From NCBI GenBank assembly GCA_017640605.1, contig JAEPQH010000004.1:124001-188000 (forward strand): 64,000 bases of DNA. Direction: 5' to 3'. The position numbers and the translations under genes were made by a program. This document shows, one piece after another, positions 51,463 to 59,655 of the stretch (within the stretch, counting starts at the first letter, position 1; each line of letters begins with the position of its first letter). The notes beneath the pieces are model-generated. The model was not told where the DNA came from. It worked only from the letters and a program-made list of their open reading frames with translations, and did not search any database. This DNA comes from Balneolaceae bacterium. Lineage in GTDB: Bacteria; Bacteroidota; Rhodothermia; Balneolales; Balneolaceae.

Positions 51463-53385
51463 ATGTCTGAAACCTACCGAGCTCTTACCCGAAAATACCG
51501 CCCAAACTCGTTCGAGGATATTGTCTCACAAGATCATGTGAGCAACACGCTATTAAACGCCATCAAACAAAACCGGCTCTCTCACGCTTACATGTTTTGC
51601 GGTCCGCGAGGGGTTGGAAAAACTACAATGGCTCGCGTTTTAGCTCGGGTAATAAATCAAATTGATGCGAATGTTGATGGCGAGTCGTTGAACCAAACGC
51701 TCAACATCATCGAGATGGATGCCGCTTCCAACAATAAGGTTGAGGATGTGCATCATCTTCGGGAAAGTGTTCGAATTCCTCCTCAAAATGGGCGCTACAA
51801 AGTATTTATCGTGGATGAGGTGCACATGCTCTCGAAAGCAGCCTTTAATGCGTTGCTTAAAACGCTGGAAGAACCACCCGAACACGCGATATTCATTTTT
51901 GCCACCACCGAACCGCACAAAGTGCTCCCAACCATTTTATCTAGGGTTCAGCGGTTTGATTTCAAGCGTATTGCGGTAGATGAAATTGTATCCCGATTAC
52001 GAAAAATCGCACAAGATGAGCACATTCAGATTGATGAAGAATCCTTACATGTAATTGCCAAAAAAGCTGATGGCGCACTTCGCGATGCTTTGGGGTTAAT
52101 GGATCAGGCTATTGCTTTTTGTGGAGATCAAATCACACACAATGAATTACTGCAAGCGTTGAATGTAGTAGGTACCGAGCGGTTATTCGAGTTTATGCAG
52201 TGTGTGAAAGTAAAAGATGCGGATGCCGGGCTACAACTCATTAATACGTTACTGCAAGAAGGCTATGATATACAGGAATTTTTGATCGGACTTACCGAGC
52301 ATCTTCGCAATTTATACATCGCACATCACAGCCCGCAGCTATATCTGGTGGAAGCTTCTGAGGATACCAAAGCCCGTTATAAAGAAGCCGCAAAGGATTT
52401 CAGCAGAGATGATTTGATGCGTATGATGCACATGATCAGCGAAGCACAAATCAAACTCAAAGATGCTAATCAGCCTCGCATTCAATTTGAGATTACCTTG
52501 CTGAAACTCATCCACATGGAGAAGAGTGAAAACCTGGCGAAACTCCTTGCAGAGTTGGAAGAGGTAAAAAAAAACTTTAGGAATCAGGGATTAGCCCCTC
52601 GGCAAGCAGAGGAAGGTAAAGAGTTACAAAGTGACATAGTTCCAGAGGTGCAAAGTGGGGAAGGTACTGAGTTACAGAGTGACAGAGTTCCAGAGGTGCA
52701 GAGTGGGGAAGTTACTGAGTTACAGAGTGACAAAGTTCCAGAGAAACTTAGTACAGAAACGGAGCAGATTCAAAATTCTGAGACTATTATTGTTAGCGAG
52801 AAAAAGAATCAACCTCCTCATTCTGATTCAACGACTTCAAAACCCACACCACCCAAACCTGACCCAATTATTGCTGAGTTTGATATGGGTGCCCCGGCTT
52901 TGGTTACGGAGGTAACGCATCAGGCGCAGAAAATACACCTTAGTAGTAACGGAAATAATATAGTTACTGCAGAAGTTGCAACCGAGCACGTACAGGAATT
53001 CAATCGAAATCCTGATAAAAAAATAACTTTTGAAGAAGTTCGGGCAGCCTGGCCAACTTTTCTGGAGACTCTATCAACGCGCGTTCCAAAAATTCTGGAA
53101 CTACAAGTGCAGCGCGTAAAACCAACCGAACTTAACGGCATGGAGTTGACCCTTGAATGTGATAACCCATTGTCTCAGCGAATGCTGAAAGAGCAGGAAA
53201 TGGAATTAACTCCCATTTTGAAGGAACAGATTGGGTGCCGACTACGTTTTAATCCTGTGGTGGTTCAAGTTAATCAGAGCAAACAAAAAGCGAGTAACCC
53301 TTACGAACGATTCAAAGAAATTCAGGAAAAAGACCCCATTTTACGTGAATTGGTAGAGCGTTTTGGGGCAGAATTAGAATATTAA
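51463..53385 (+). CDS. dnaX: DNA polymerase III subunit gamma/tau
   Basis: Clamp-loader ATPase. 640 residues. Walker A GPRGVGKTTMARVLAR, Walker B VFIVDEVHMLSKAAFNALLKTLEEPP, and the arginine-finger motif as ILSRVQRFDF (family consensus SRC). Two departures are visible. The zinc module that normally holds four cysteines between ARVLAR and the DAASNN segment is absent; here this segment is ...VINQIDANVDGESLNQTLNI with no Cys. The linker after residue 385 has repeats of about 16 residues (ELQSDxVPEVQSGExT). The C-terminus (KITFEEVRAAWPTFLETL...) is tau-like. First gene of dnaX-ybaB-recR. Confidence 0.95.
   Translation: MSETYRALTRKYRPNSFEDIVSQDHVSNTLLNAIKQNRLSHAYMFCGPRGVGKTTMARVLARVINQIDANVDGESLNQTLNIIEMDAASNNKVEDVHHLRESVRIPPQNGRYKVFIVDEVHMLSKAAFNALLKTLEEPPEHAIFIFATTEPHKVLPTILSRVQRFDFKRIAVDEIVSRLRKIAQDEHIQIDEESLHVIAKKADGALRDALGLMDQAIAFCGDQITHNELLQALNVVGTERLFEFMQCVKVKDADAGLQLINTLLQEGYDIQEFLIGLTEHLRNLYIAHHSPQLYLVEASEDTKARYKEAAKDFSRDDLMRMMHMISEAQIKLKDANQPRIQFEITLLKLIHMEKSENLAKLLAELEEVKKNFRNQGLAPRQAEEGKELQSDIVPEVQSGEGTELQSDRVPEVQSGEVTELQSDKVPEKLSTETEQIQNSETIIVSEKKNQPPHSDSTTSKPTPPKPDPIIAEFDMGAPALVTEVTHQAQKIHLSSNGNNIVTAEVATEHVQEFNRNPDKKITFEEVRAAWPTFLETLSTRVPKILELQVQRVKPTELNGMELTLECDNPLSQRMLKEQEMELTPILKEQIGCRLRFNPVVVQVNQSKQKASNPYERFKEIQEKDPILRELVERFGAELEY
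52621..52740 (+). repeat. 48-bp tandem repeat inside dnaX
   Basis: About two and a half copies of a 48-bp unit (gagttacagagtgacagagt / tccagaggtgcagagtgggg, cut here in two). In frame it encodes ELQSDRVPEVQSGEVT. In the next frame it would read SYRVTEFQRCRVGKLL, a pattern of dispersed repeats I have seen as spurious proteins in other Bacteroidota genomes. Confidence 0.85.
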
Positions 53386-53400
53386 ACACAAGGACACAGT

Positions 53401-53742
53401 ATGGATTTCAATATGGCCGATATGTTCGGCAAAATTCAGGAAATGCAAAGCAAAGTGAAAGAAACCCAAGATCAGCTTGGTGATATCGAAGTGGAGGCAG
53501 AAGCTGGCGGCGGTATGGTGAAAGTTAAAGCGAATGGTCTGCGAAAAGTGCTTTCCATCACGTTCGACAAAGATGTTGTAGACCCCAACGACAAAGAAAT
53601 GCTCGAGGATTTAGTGGTAGCAGGTGTGAATAAAGCCATGGAATTGGCTGAGCAGGAAGCGCAGAAAAAAATGCAGGAAGCCTACAAAGGAATGATGCCC
53701 GGCGGCATGCCCGGAATGGACCTCTCAAAGTTTGGACTGTAG
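53401..53742 (+). CDS. ybaB: YbaB/EbfC family nucleoid-associated protein
   Basis: 113 residues, usual length. MADMFGKIQEMQSKVKETQDQLGDIEVEAEAGGGMVKVKANG is the family core, with VDPNDKEMLEDLVVAGVNKAMELAEQEAQ in the second half and a Gly/Met-rich tail. Binds DNA as a dimer and is encoded between dnaX and recR in most bacteria, as here (15 nt after dnaX). Confidence 0.95.
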   Translation: MDFNMADMFGKIQEMQSKVKETQDQLGDIEVEAEAGGGMVKVKANGLRKVLSITFDKDVVDPNDKEMLEDLVVAGVNKAMELAEQEAQKKMQEAYKGMMPGGMPGMDLSKFGL

Positions 53743-53749
53743 GAAATTC

Positions 53750-53822
53750 AAAATTAAGGATGAAAAATTAAAAATTGCTGATGCTCCCTATTTTTCATTT
53801 TTCATATTTCATTTTTAATTAA
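53750..53822. repeat. AT-rich inverted repeat between ybaB and recR
   Basis: aattaaggatgaaaaattaaaa on the left and tttttcatttttcatatttc...ttaatt on the right can fold back. It could lower recR transcription, but no T-tract after a GC stem is present. Confidence 0.35.
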
Positions 53823-53825
53823 TAA

Positions 53826-54428
53826 ATGCAGCTTACCTCAGAATATTTAGAACGGGCGATTGAACAGTTGTCCAAATTACCCGGAACGGGACGAAAATCG
53901 GCACAACGGATTGCTATTCACTTACTCAAACAAAACGATGAGTACGCCCTAAAGCTCGCGAACGCTATTATTGATCTGAAACAAAAAGTGATTCGATGCT
54001 CCACTTGTGGCAATGTTTCGGATGCCGATCCTTGCAATATTTGCGACAACCCAAAGCGAGAAAATGGTCAAATTTGCGTGGTCGAGGAATTCAACGATGT
54101 CTACATCATCGAAAAAACCAACGAGTTTCGTGGGCGATATCATGTACTAGGCGGGGTTATCTCCCCAATGGATAATATCGGGCCTGATCAGTTGAAGATT
54201 CAGGACCTACTGAAGCGAGTGGGAGGAAATGAGCATGTTAATGAAGTGATATTGGCACTAAATCCTGATGCGGAAGGGGAAGCAACTTCTTATTACATCA
54301 ACAAGCTACTAACACCTTACGAAGTAAAAGTTACCCGGATTGCATACGGTATTCCGATGGGAACTGAGCTCGAGTTTATCGACGAAGCCACACTTAGCAG
54401 AGCATTTACCAGCCGAAGTGCGTTTTAG
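53826..54428 (+). CDS. recR: Recombination mediator protein RecR
   Basis: 200 residues. HhH region LSKLPGTGRKSAQRIAIHLL, C4 zinc finger CSTCGNVSDADPCNICDN, Toprim domain ICVVEEFNDVYIIEKTNEFRGRYHVLGG and the C-terminal Walker-B-like part (TRIAYGIPMGTELEFIDEATLSRAF). All standard. Works with RecO/RecF to load RecA at gaps. Confidence 0.97.
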   Translation: MQLTSEYLERAIEQLSKLPGTGRKSAQRIAIHLLKQNDEYALKLANAIIDLKQKVIRCSTCGNVSDADPCNICDNPKRENGQICVVEEFNDVYIIEKTNEFRGRYHVLGGVISPMDNIGPDQLKIQDLLKRVGGNEHVNEVILALNPDAEGEATSYYINKLLTPYEVKVTRIAYGIPMGTELEFIDEATLSRAFTSRSAF

Positions 54429-54607
54429 AGAAAAACAATCTCTTCTTAAAATCCTAGAAAGAAAACTCCATTTCCTCCGTGGCCTCTGTGGTTAACATAG
54501 CATTCGTAAATAAAGTTTAAGTACATCAGTTTAAAGCATTAAAAACCTTATTTTAGCAAAAACTTGAATCAAGCCGCGCAACGTATTGCGGTTCTAAAAT
54601 CTTGAAA

Positions 54608-56482
54608 ATGAAAAAACTGTTCTTAATTCTTATCGCCGGGATGCTTTCGGTAGCAGTTACTGCACAGCAACATGGCTATTGGCAGCAACACGTTGATTAC
54701 ACCATGGAGATTGATGTGGATGTAGAAACGCATCGCTTTACAGGTACCCAAAAACTGGTGTACACCAATAATTCTCCGGATGTACTTGATCGGGTATACT
54801 ATCATTTATATTTCAATGCCTTTCAGCCGGGTAGTATGATGGATGTTCGCTCTAGGACCATTCAGGATCCGGATGGCCGAGTTCGTGATCGCATTTTGTA
54901 CTTGGAGGAAGACGACATCGGCTTTCATAACATTTTATCCCTTAAGCAAGATGGGCGTGATGTAGAGTTTAATGTTGAAGGAACCATTCTTGTGGTTGAA
55001 CTGAACAAACCGATCCAACCGGGCAAAAAAACGACTTTCGAGATGGAATTTGAAAGTCAGGTACCGGAACAAGTTCGTCGGTCTGGGAAACAAAATGCAG
55101 AAGGCGTTGAGTTTTCGATGAGTCAATGGTATCCAAAATTAGCGGAATATGACTACCGCGGATGGCATCCAAACCCGTACATCGGTCGTGAATTTCATGG
55201 AGTATTTGGCGAGTTTGATGTTAAAATCACTATTGATAAAGATTATGTTTTAGGAGCCACCGGAATCCTTCAAAATCCGAACGAGGTTGGACACGGCTAC
55301 CAGGATGAAGGCAAAGAAGTTCGTTATCGTGGCGATAAAATCACCTATCACTTTAAAGCGGAAAATGTACTCGATTTCTTCTGGGGAGCAGATCCGGATT
55401 TTGTACACACCCAGGCACAAGTACCGAATGGACCAAAGCTCCACTTTTTCTATCAAGCCGATCAAATAAGTGTGCAGGCTAGTGAAGAAGAAAACGCTCA
55501 GTATTTACAGTACTGGGAGCAATTACCTGATTTTTTAGTTCGTGCCTTTGAATATGCCAACGAACATTTTGGCGAGTATCCTTATCCGCAATATACAACC
55601 ATTCAAGGTGGTGATGGTGGCATGGAATATCCAATGGGTACGCTTATCACCGGTGCGCGTTCGCTGGGTAGTTTAGTGGGTGTAAGTGTGCATGAAATGT
55701 ATCACAGCTGGTATCAGAACGTAATTGCCACCAACGAAGCCCTTTACGAATGGATCGATGAAGGTTTTACCAGTTATGCTTCTGCTGAAACTATGGATCA
55801 TCTGTTTAATCGCGGTGCTGAGTTCCCATATTCCGGTTCTTATCGTGGTTACTACAGTCTGGTTGAATCAGGGTTGGAAGAGCCGATGAGTACTCATGCT
55901 GATCATTATAATACGAATTTTGCCTATGGCCGTGCAGCGTATAGTAAAGGTGCTGTATACCTTGGCCAACTTGATTATATCATGGGTCATGAAACATTTC
56001 GCCGTGCTATAAAAGAGTTTCATAATCAGTGGAAGCTGAAGCATCCTACCGATTTGGATGTCATCCGTTTGATGGAAAGAGAATCAGGTATGGTATTAGA
56101 CTGGTATCACGAATACTTTGTAAACACTACTAAAACCATCGATTATGGGATAAAAGCCGTAGCCGGTGATGGAGCAATGACAAATGTAGAACTGGAACGC
56201 GTTGAACTGATGCCTATGCCCCTCGATGTATATGTGGAATATACCGATGGATCTACTGAGATTTTCTACATTCCAATGCGATTGATGAGAGGCGAAAAGC
56301 CTGCCGAAAATGATTTGAAGAGAACAATTCTCGAAGATTGGCCATGGGTAAATCCAACCTATACTTTCCAAATTCCAACAGATATTCGTTCTATATCTAA
56401 CATTACTATTGATAAGAGTCAGCGACTGGCCGACATCAACCAAGACAACAATATGTTTGATGTTCAGAAAATGTTCGATTAA
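54608..56482 (+). CDS. Exported M1-family metallopeptidase
   Basis: The ATG at 54608 is preferred; a TTG two codons earlier is also possible. Signal peptide MKKLFLILIAGMLSVAVTAQ. The N-terminal beta domain (YTMEIDVDVETHRFTGTQKLVYTNNS) is followed by a catalytic domain with GGMEYP (substrate N-terminus binding) and the zinc site HEMYHSWYQN...EWIDEGFTSYAS, matching HExxH with the third ligand Glu about 18 residues on. The Tyr in YSKGAVYL is the usual transition-state residue. The C-terminal part is shorter than in aminopeptidase N. About 624 residues. Confidence 0.93.
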   Translation: MKKLFLILIAGMLSVAVTAQQHGYWQQHVDYTMEIDVDVETHRFTGTQKLVYTNNSPDVLDRVYYHLYFNAFQPGSMMDVRSRTIQDPDGRVRDRILYLEEDDIGFHNILSLKQDGRDVEFNVEGTILVVELNKPIQPGKKTTFEMEFESQVPEQVRRSGKQNAEGVEFSMSQWYPKLAEYDYRGWHPNPYIGREFHGVFGEFDVKITIDKDYVLGATGILQNPNEVGHGYQDEGKEVRYRGDKITYHFKAENVLDFFWGADPDFVHTQAQVPNGPKLHFFYQADQISVQASEEENAQYLQYWEQLPDFLVRAFEYANEHFGEYPYPQYTTIQGGDGGMEYPMGTLITGARSLGSLVGVSVHEMYHSWYQNVIATNEALYEWIDEGFTSYASAETMDHLFNRGAEFPYSGSYRGYYSLVESGLEEPMSTHADHYNTNFAYGRAAYSKGAVYLGQLDYIMGHETFRRAIKEFHNQWKLKHPTDLDVIRLMERESGMVLDWYHEYFVNTTKTIDYGIKAVAGDGAMTNVELERVELMPMPLDVYVEYTDGSTEIFYIPMRLMRGEKPAENDLKRTILEDWPWVNPTYTFQIPTDIRSISNITIDKSQRLADINQDNNMFDVQKMFD

Positions 56483-56503
56483 CTGCTTTTTTTAAATATC
56501 GTG

Positions 56504-56537
56504 AGGCACAGAGTTAATATGCTTTGTGCCTTTTTTT
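56504..56537 (+). terminator. Intrinsic terminator after the M1 peptidase
   Basis: Stem aggcaca (56504-56510) with tgtgcct (56525-56531), extended by near-pairs, followed by seven T. It lies 21 nt after the M1 stop and 24 nt before malic enzyme. Confidence 0.85.
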
Positions 56538-56560
56538 ATGAATAAACACCAACACATTTA

Positions 56561-57715
56561 ATGTCAAAAAAAGACTACGCTTCCTTAGCTATGGAAGCTC
56601 ACAGAAAACATAGAGGTAAAATTTCGGTAGAACCGAAGTTTGAATTAAATACAAAAGACGATCTAAGCATCGCATACACTCCGGGTGTTGCAGAACCTTG
56701 TAAGGTAATTGCTGATGATACTTCCGAAGCTTACAATCTAACAGCCAAGGGTAATTTGGTAGCTGTGGTAAGCGATGGATCCGCCGTTTTGGGATTGGGA
56801 AATATCGGCCCCGAAGCAAGCTTACCGGTAATGGAGGGAAAAGCTGTACTTTTTAAAAAGTTCGGCAAAGTGGATGCCGTACCTATCGTTTTAGATACCC
56901 AAGACACTGAAGAAATTATACGAGCTGTTGAACTTATTGCACCAACTTTTGGTGGGATTAATTTAGAAGATATTTCAGCTCCACGATGCTTTGATATTGA
57001 ACGGCGATTAAAGGAAAAGCTGGATATTCCTGTATTTCACGATGATCAGCACGGTACTGCTATTGTGACTTTGGCCGGAATGATTAACGCTTGCCGAATT
57101 ACTAATCGTGAGCTTAAAAACCTTAGTGTGGTAATTAATGGTGCCGGTGCTGCCGGTGTTTCTATCGCATACCTGTTATTCGAGGCCGGAGTTGAAGAGG
57201 TGATGATGTGCGACAGTAAAGGCATCATTCATAAAGATCGTGATGATTTAAACTCCGTAAAAAAAGAAATCTCGAAGATCACGAATAAAAACAATCGAAA
57301 TGGTGCGTTAGCTGATGCAGTTAAAGATGCCGATGTATTTATTGGCGTTTCTGCACCGGGTGTACTTAGCAAAGAAATGGTAAAAACCATGCAAGATGAG
57401 CCGATTATCTTTGCAATGGCAAACCCAACACCGGAAATAATGCCCGATGAAGCAAAAGAAGCAGGTGCACGAGTTGTGGCTACCGGTCGCTCTGATTTTC
57501 CAAATCAGATTAACAATGTGTTGGCATTTCCAGGGCTATTCCGGGGTGCTTTAGATGCTCGTATCTCAAACTTAACCACCAACATGTTTATTAAAGCGGC
57601 AGAAGCTATTGCTGATTGTGTGGAAGAGCCGGATGAAGAGCACATTATTCCAAGTCCGTTTGATGAACGAGTTCCAGAAGTGGTTGCCGAAGCAATTCGT
57701 AGCCTAAAAGGGTAG
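56561..57715 (+). CDS. NAD(P)-dependent malic enzyme, short form
   Basis: Oxidative decarboxylation of malate to pyruvate. 384 residues: the catalytic tyrosine segment SIAYTPGVAEPC, metal site residues in LEDISAPRCFDIERRL and VFHDDQHGTAIV, Rossmann motif VVINGAGAAGVSIAYLL, and IFAMANPTPEIMPDEA. The phosphotransacetylase-like C-terminal domain of the long MaeB form is absent. NAD or NADP preference cannot be called with certainty. Standing alone between terminator-like hairpins. Confidence 0.93.
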   Translation: MSKKDYASLAMEAHRKHRGKISVEPKFELNTKDDLSIAYTPGVAEPCKVIADDTSEAYNLTAKGNLVAVVSDGSAVLGLGNIGPEASLPVMEGKAVLFKKFGKVDAVPIVLDTQDTEEIIRAVELIAPTFGGINLEDISAPRCFDIERRLKEKLDIPVFHDDQHGTAIVTLAGMINACRITNRELKNLSVVINGAGAAGVSIAYLLFEAGVEEVMMCDSKGIIHKDRDDLNSVKKEISKITNKNNRNGALADAVKDADVFIGVSAPGVLSKEMVKTMQDEPIIFAMANPTPEIMPDEAKEAGARVVATGRSDFPNQINNVLAFPGLFRGALDARISNLTTNMFIKAAEAIADCVEEPDEEHIIPSPFDERVPEVVAEAIRSLKG

Positions 57716-57726
57716 AATGGCTTGCA

Positions 57727-57756
57727 GGTAAGGGCGTATTTCAAAACGCCTTTACC
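57727..57756 (+). terminator. Hairpin after malic enzyme
   Basis: ggtaagggcgt (57727-57737) pairs with acgcctttacc (57746-57756), one G-T pair. No T-tract follows, so strength is doubtful. Confidence 0.45.
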
Positions 57757-57821
57757 AACCCACTCCCAACTATTACAAACTCGTTTGTTTTAAAGAGCAA
57801 AGGTGTGTTTTTTAGCAAAAA

Positions 57822-58964
57822 ATGATTTATATGCTAAGAAATACGTTATTAATTATTTTCGCTTTAGGAAGCAATGTTTTTGCTCAAAGCATTACAGTTG
57901 ATGTCTTGTTTGCTAAACTTGATTCAGCTTTTTATTCAGCCCATGCCATCGAAGCTGATATTAAACACATATCAGGTGACTTTAAAGTTGAAGCTGAATT
58001 ACAGTTAATTAAGAGAGACTATTCAGGAAAAAAATTATATCGTTTTAACCTAAATGGGTTTGACTTTGCGCCTTTCCAAGTTATAAGTGATGGGGTTTAT
58101 ATTTATGAAGTTCGACCAAATGAAAATGTTTATCGCACTTTTTCATTTCCTGACTCAATTACAATTCCTCTAATTAACCGAACCTCTACTCTACCATATA
58201 ATCAAATATTTTTCGACTCAAACTATTTACGGTCGATCATGAATGATAGAAATTCCAGTATTCTTGATGATAAGAAGAATTGGATTTTACGTGTTGATGT
58301 AAGCGAAACACTAGATGAAGGTAGCAAATTAGAAGCGACTATTGACATTAAAATCAATAAGAACACTTACTATATAAATAGTATCGAAAGACGTTCTAGC
58401 CTAAATAATCTTAACAAAAATTATAGTTGGCAATATTCAAATATTAGAATTGATAGAATTAATCAGTTGGGAATCTCACGACTTGTCTCAAATTTATATC
58501 GATATGAAAATATTGTTGAAGAAGAACCAAGTATCAAATCTACCTCTTCAGGGGTTTCTCAATTAACAATTGCTCCAAATATTTCGGGTATAGATCAGGA
58601 TGGGAACACCGTCTCCTTAAATGATTTTAAGGGTAATTATGTGCTTTTAGATTTTTGGGAAACCTGGTGCTTGTATTGCATCACAGCTTTTCCCAAACTA
58701 GAAAACCTGGCAAAAAAATATGCAAACGAAAACTTTACTATAATTGGTGTTACTAAAGAGAACAAAAAATTAGTTCAGGAATTGATCGAGAAAAACAAAT
58801 TTCTATACCCCAATATTTTCACTGACCAAGATGTAGATAAAGCGTACAATTTATTTGGCCGCCCGCAGTATATATTGGTTGCTCCAGATGGCAAAATCAT
58901 TGGGGAAACCAGTACCGATTTAGGCATGATTACAACATCACTATTGGATATATTCGGTTTTTAA
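57822..58964 (+). CDS. Exported protein: LolA-like domain plus thioredoxin-fold domain
   Basis: 380 residues. Signal peptide near the start (LRNTLLIIFALGSNVFAQ). The first 230 residues resemble LolA/DUF2092-type lipid-binding beta sheets (AIEADIKHISGDFKVEAELQLI, FAPFQVISDGVYIYEVRPNENVYRTF). The rest is a TlpA/ResA-like redoxin (ISGIDQDGNTVSLNDFKGNYVLLDFWETWCLYCITAF), with active site CLYC in the usual WxTWCxxC context, and FGRPQYILVAPDGKII with the cis-Pro turn. Middle residues LY in place of GP or EP may change redox potential. The last 4 nt overlap the convergent gene at 58961. ATG at 57831 is an alternative start. Confidence 0.75.
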   Translation: MIYMLRNTLLIIFALGSNVFAQSITVDVLFAKLDSAFYSAHAIEADIKHISGDFKVEAELQLIKRDYSGKKLYRFNLNGFDFAPFQVISDGVYIYEVRPNENVYRTFSFPDSITIPLINRTSTLPYNQIFFDSNYLRSIMNDRNSSILDDKKNWILRVDVSETLDEGSKLEATIDIKINKNTYYINSIERRSSLNNLNKNYSWQYSNIRIDRINQLGISRLVSNLYRYENIVEEEPSIKSTSSGVSQLTIAPNISGIDQDGNTVSLNDFKGNYVLLDFWETWCLYCITAFPKLENLAKKYANENFTIIGVTKENKKLVQELIEKNKFLYPNIFTDQDVDKAYNLFGRPQYILVAPDGKIIGETSTDLGMITTSLLDIFGF

Positions 58965-59530
58965 AACAAACTCGTCTGCTCTTCGTCGCGTTTTTGAGCT
59001 TGTTCTATACTTGGTGGGTGCTGAGGTAACGGCTCATCAGAAAGCATTTCCGGCAAGAAGCGTTTTTCGTACATCCTGCGTGCAATGCCATGCAGTGCTT
59101 TCTCTCCGCGCGGAGTGATGCGCAAAAAACCGCTGTCGTCTTCGGTAAGAAAACCAAACGTTCTCAGATCGTTAACTATCAAATAAGCCAACTTTTCGGT
59201 TACTCCGGCATTTCTCTCTACAACTTCGCGATGTGGAACATCCTCTTCGGCCATATACACTTGCCCAAGTACATTCAGCTCTATATTTGTAAGCGGATAC
59301 CCTTCACTGCCTTTAGTTAACAGTAAGTCCCAAGTGGATTGAGAAAAGTATAATCCAAACCACCATTTTGCTTCTTTCAATAATTCCTGAGTATAGGCAC
59401 AGGCAAAATATTGGCCCGGTGCAGCTTTTCTGGGTTCGCCACGACTTCGGAACATATTCACCATCGTAGCTAAGTCTAGCTCGTAGATATTCGGCGGATA
59501 CTTAAAATGGAAGTCGCTTCGCTTATGCAT
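58961..59530 (-). CDS. Hypothetical protein with winged-helix-like middle
   Basis: 189 residues, soluble. Middle part LTNIELNVLGQVYMAEEDVPHREVVERNAGVTEKLAYLIVNDL and FGFLTEDDSGFLRITPRGEKALHGI has the spacing of a winged helix-turn-helix with beta wing (FLRITPRGEKAL is a common end of such domains). The tail is Pro/Gln-rich (EPLPQHPPSIEQAQKRDEEQ). It might be a regulator; family not recognised. A 7-bp tandem repeat lies 23 nt upstream of the start. Confidence 0.6.
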   Translation of the reverse strand: MHKRSDFHFKYPPNIYELDLATMVNMFRSRGEPRKAAPGQYFACAYTQELLKEAKWWFGLYFSQSTWDLLLTKGSEGYPLTNIELNVLGQVYMAEEDVPHREVVERNAGVTEKLAYLIVNDLRTFGFLTEDDSGFLRITPRGEKALHGIARRMYEKRFLPEMLSDEPLPQHPPSIEQAQKRDEEQTSLF

Positions 59531-59552
59531 GTGTTGATGAATTAAAAAATTC

Positions 59553-59625
59553 GACCTCAGACCTCAGACCTCAGACCTCAGACCTCAGACCTCAGACCTC
59601 AGACCTCAGACCTCAGACCTCAGAC
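59553..59625. repeat. Heptanucleotide tandem repeat, GACCTCA x 10.4
   Basis: Ten perfect copies of gacctca plus gac, without interruption. It lies between the topA stop (31 nt away) and the start of the gene at 59530 (23 nt away), so it occupies the promoter/leader of that gene. Copy number is likely variable through slippage. Confidence 0.95.
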
Positions 59626-59655
59626 AAAATACTTCCTAGAAGTGAGCCAAACAAC

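Noticed and set aside
52655-52915. 86-codon frame overlapping dnaX
   Set aside because: Another frame of the 48-bp repeat in a well-supported dnaX gene.
59553-59625. Tandem GACCTCA repeats as a CRISPR or origin iteron set
   Set aside because: Uninterrupted 7-bp units with no spacers; no replication initiator gene or DnaA-box cluster nearby.
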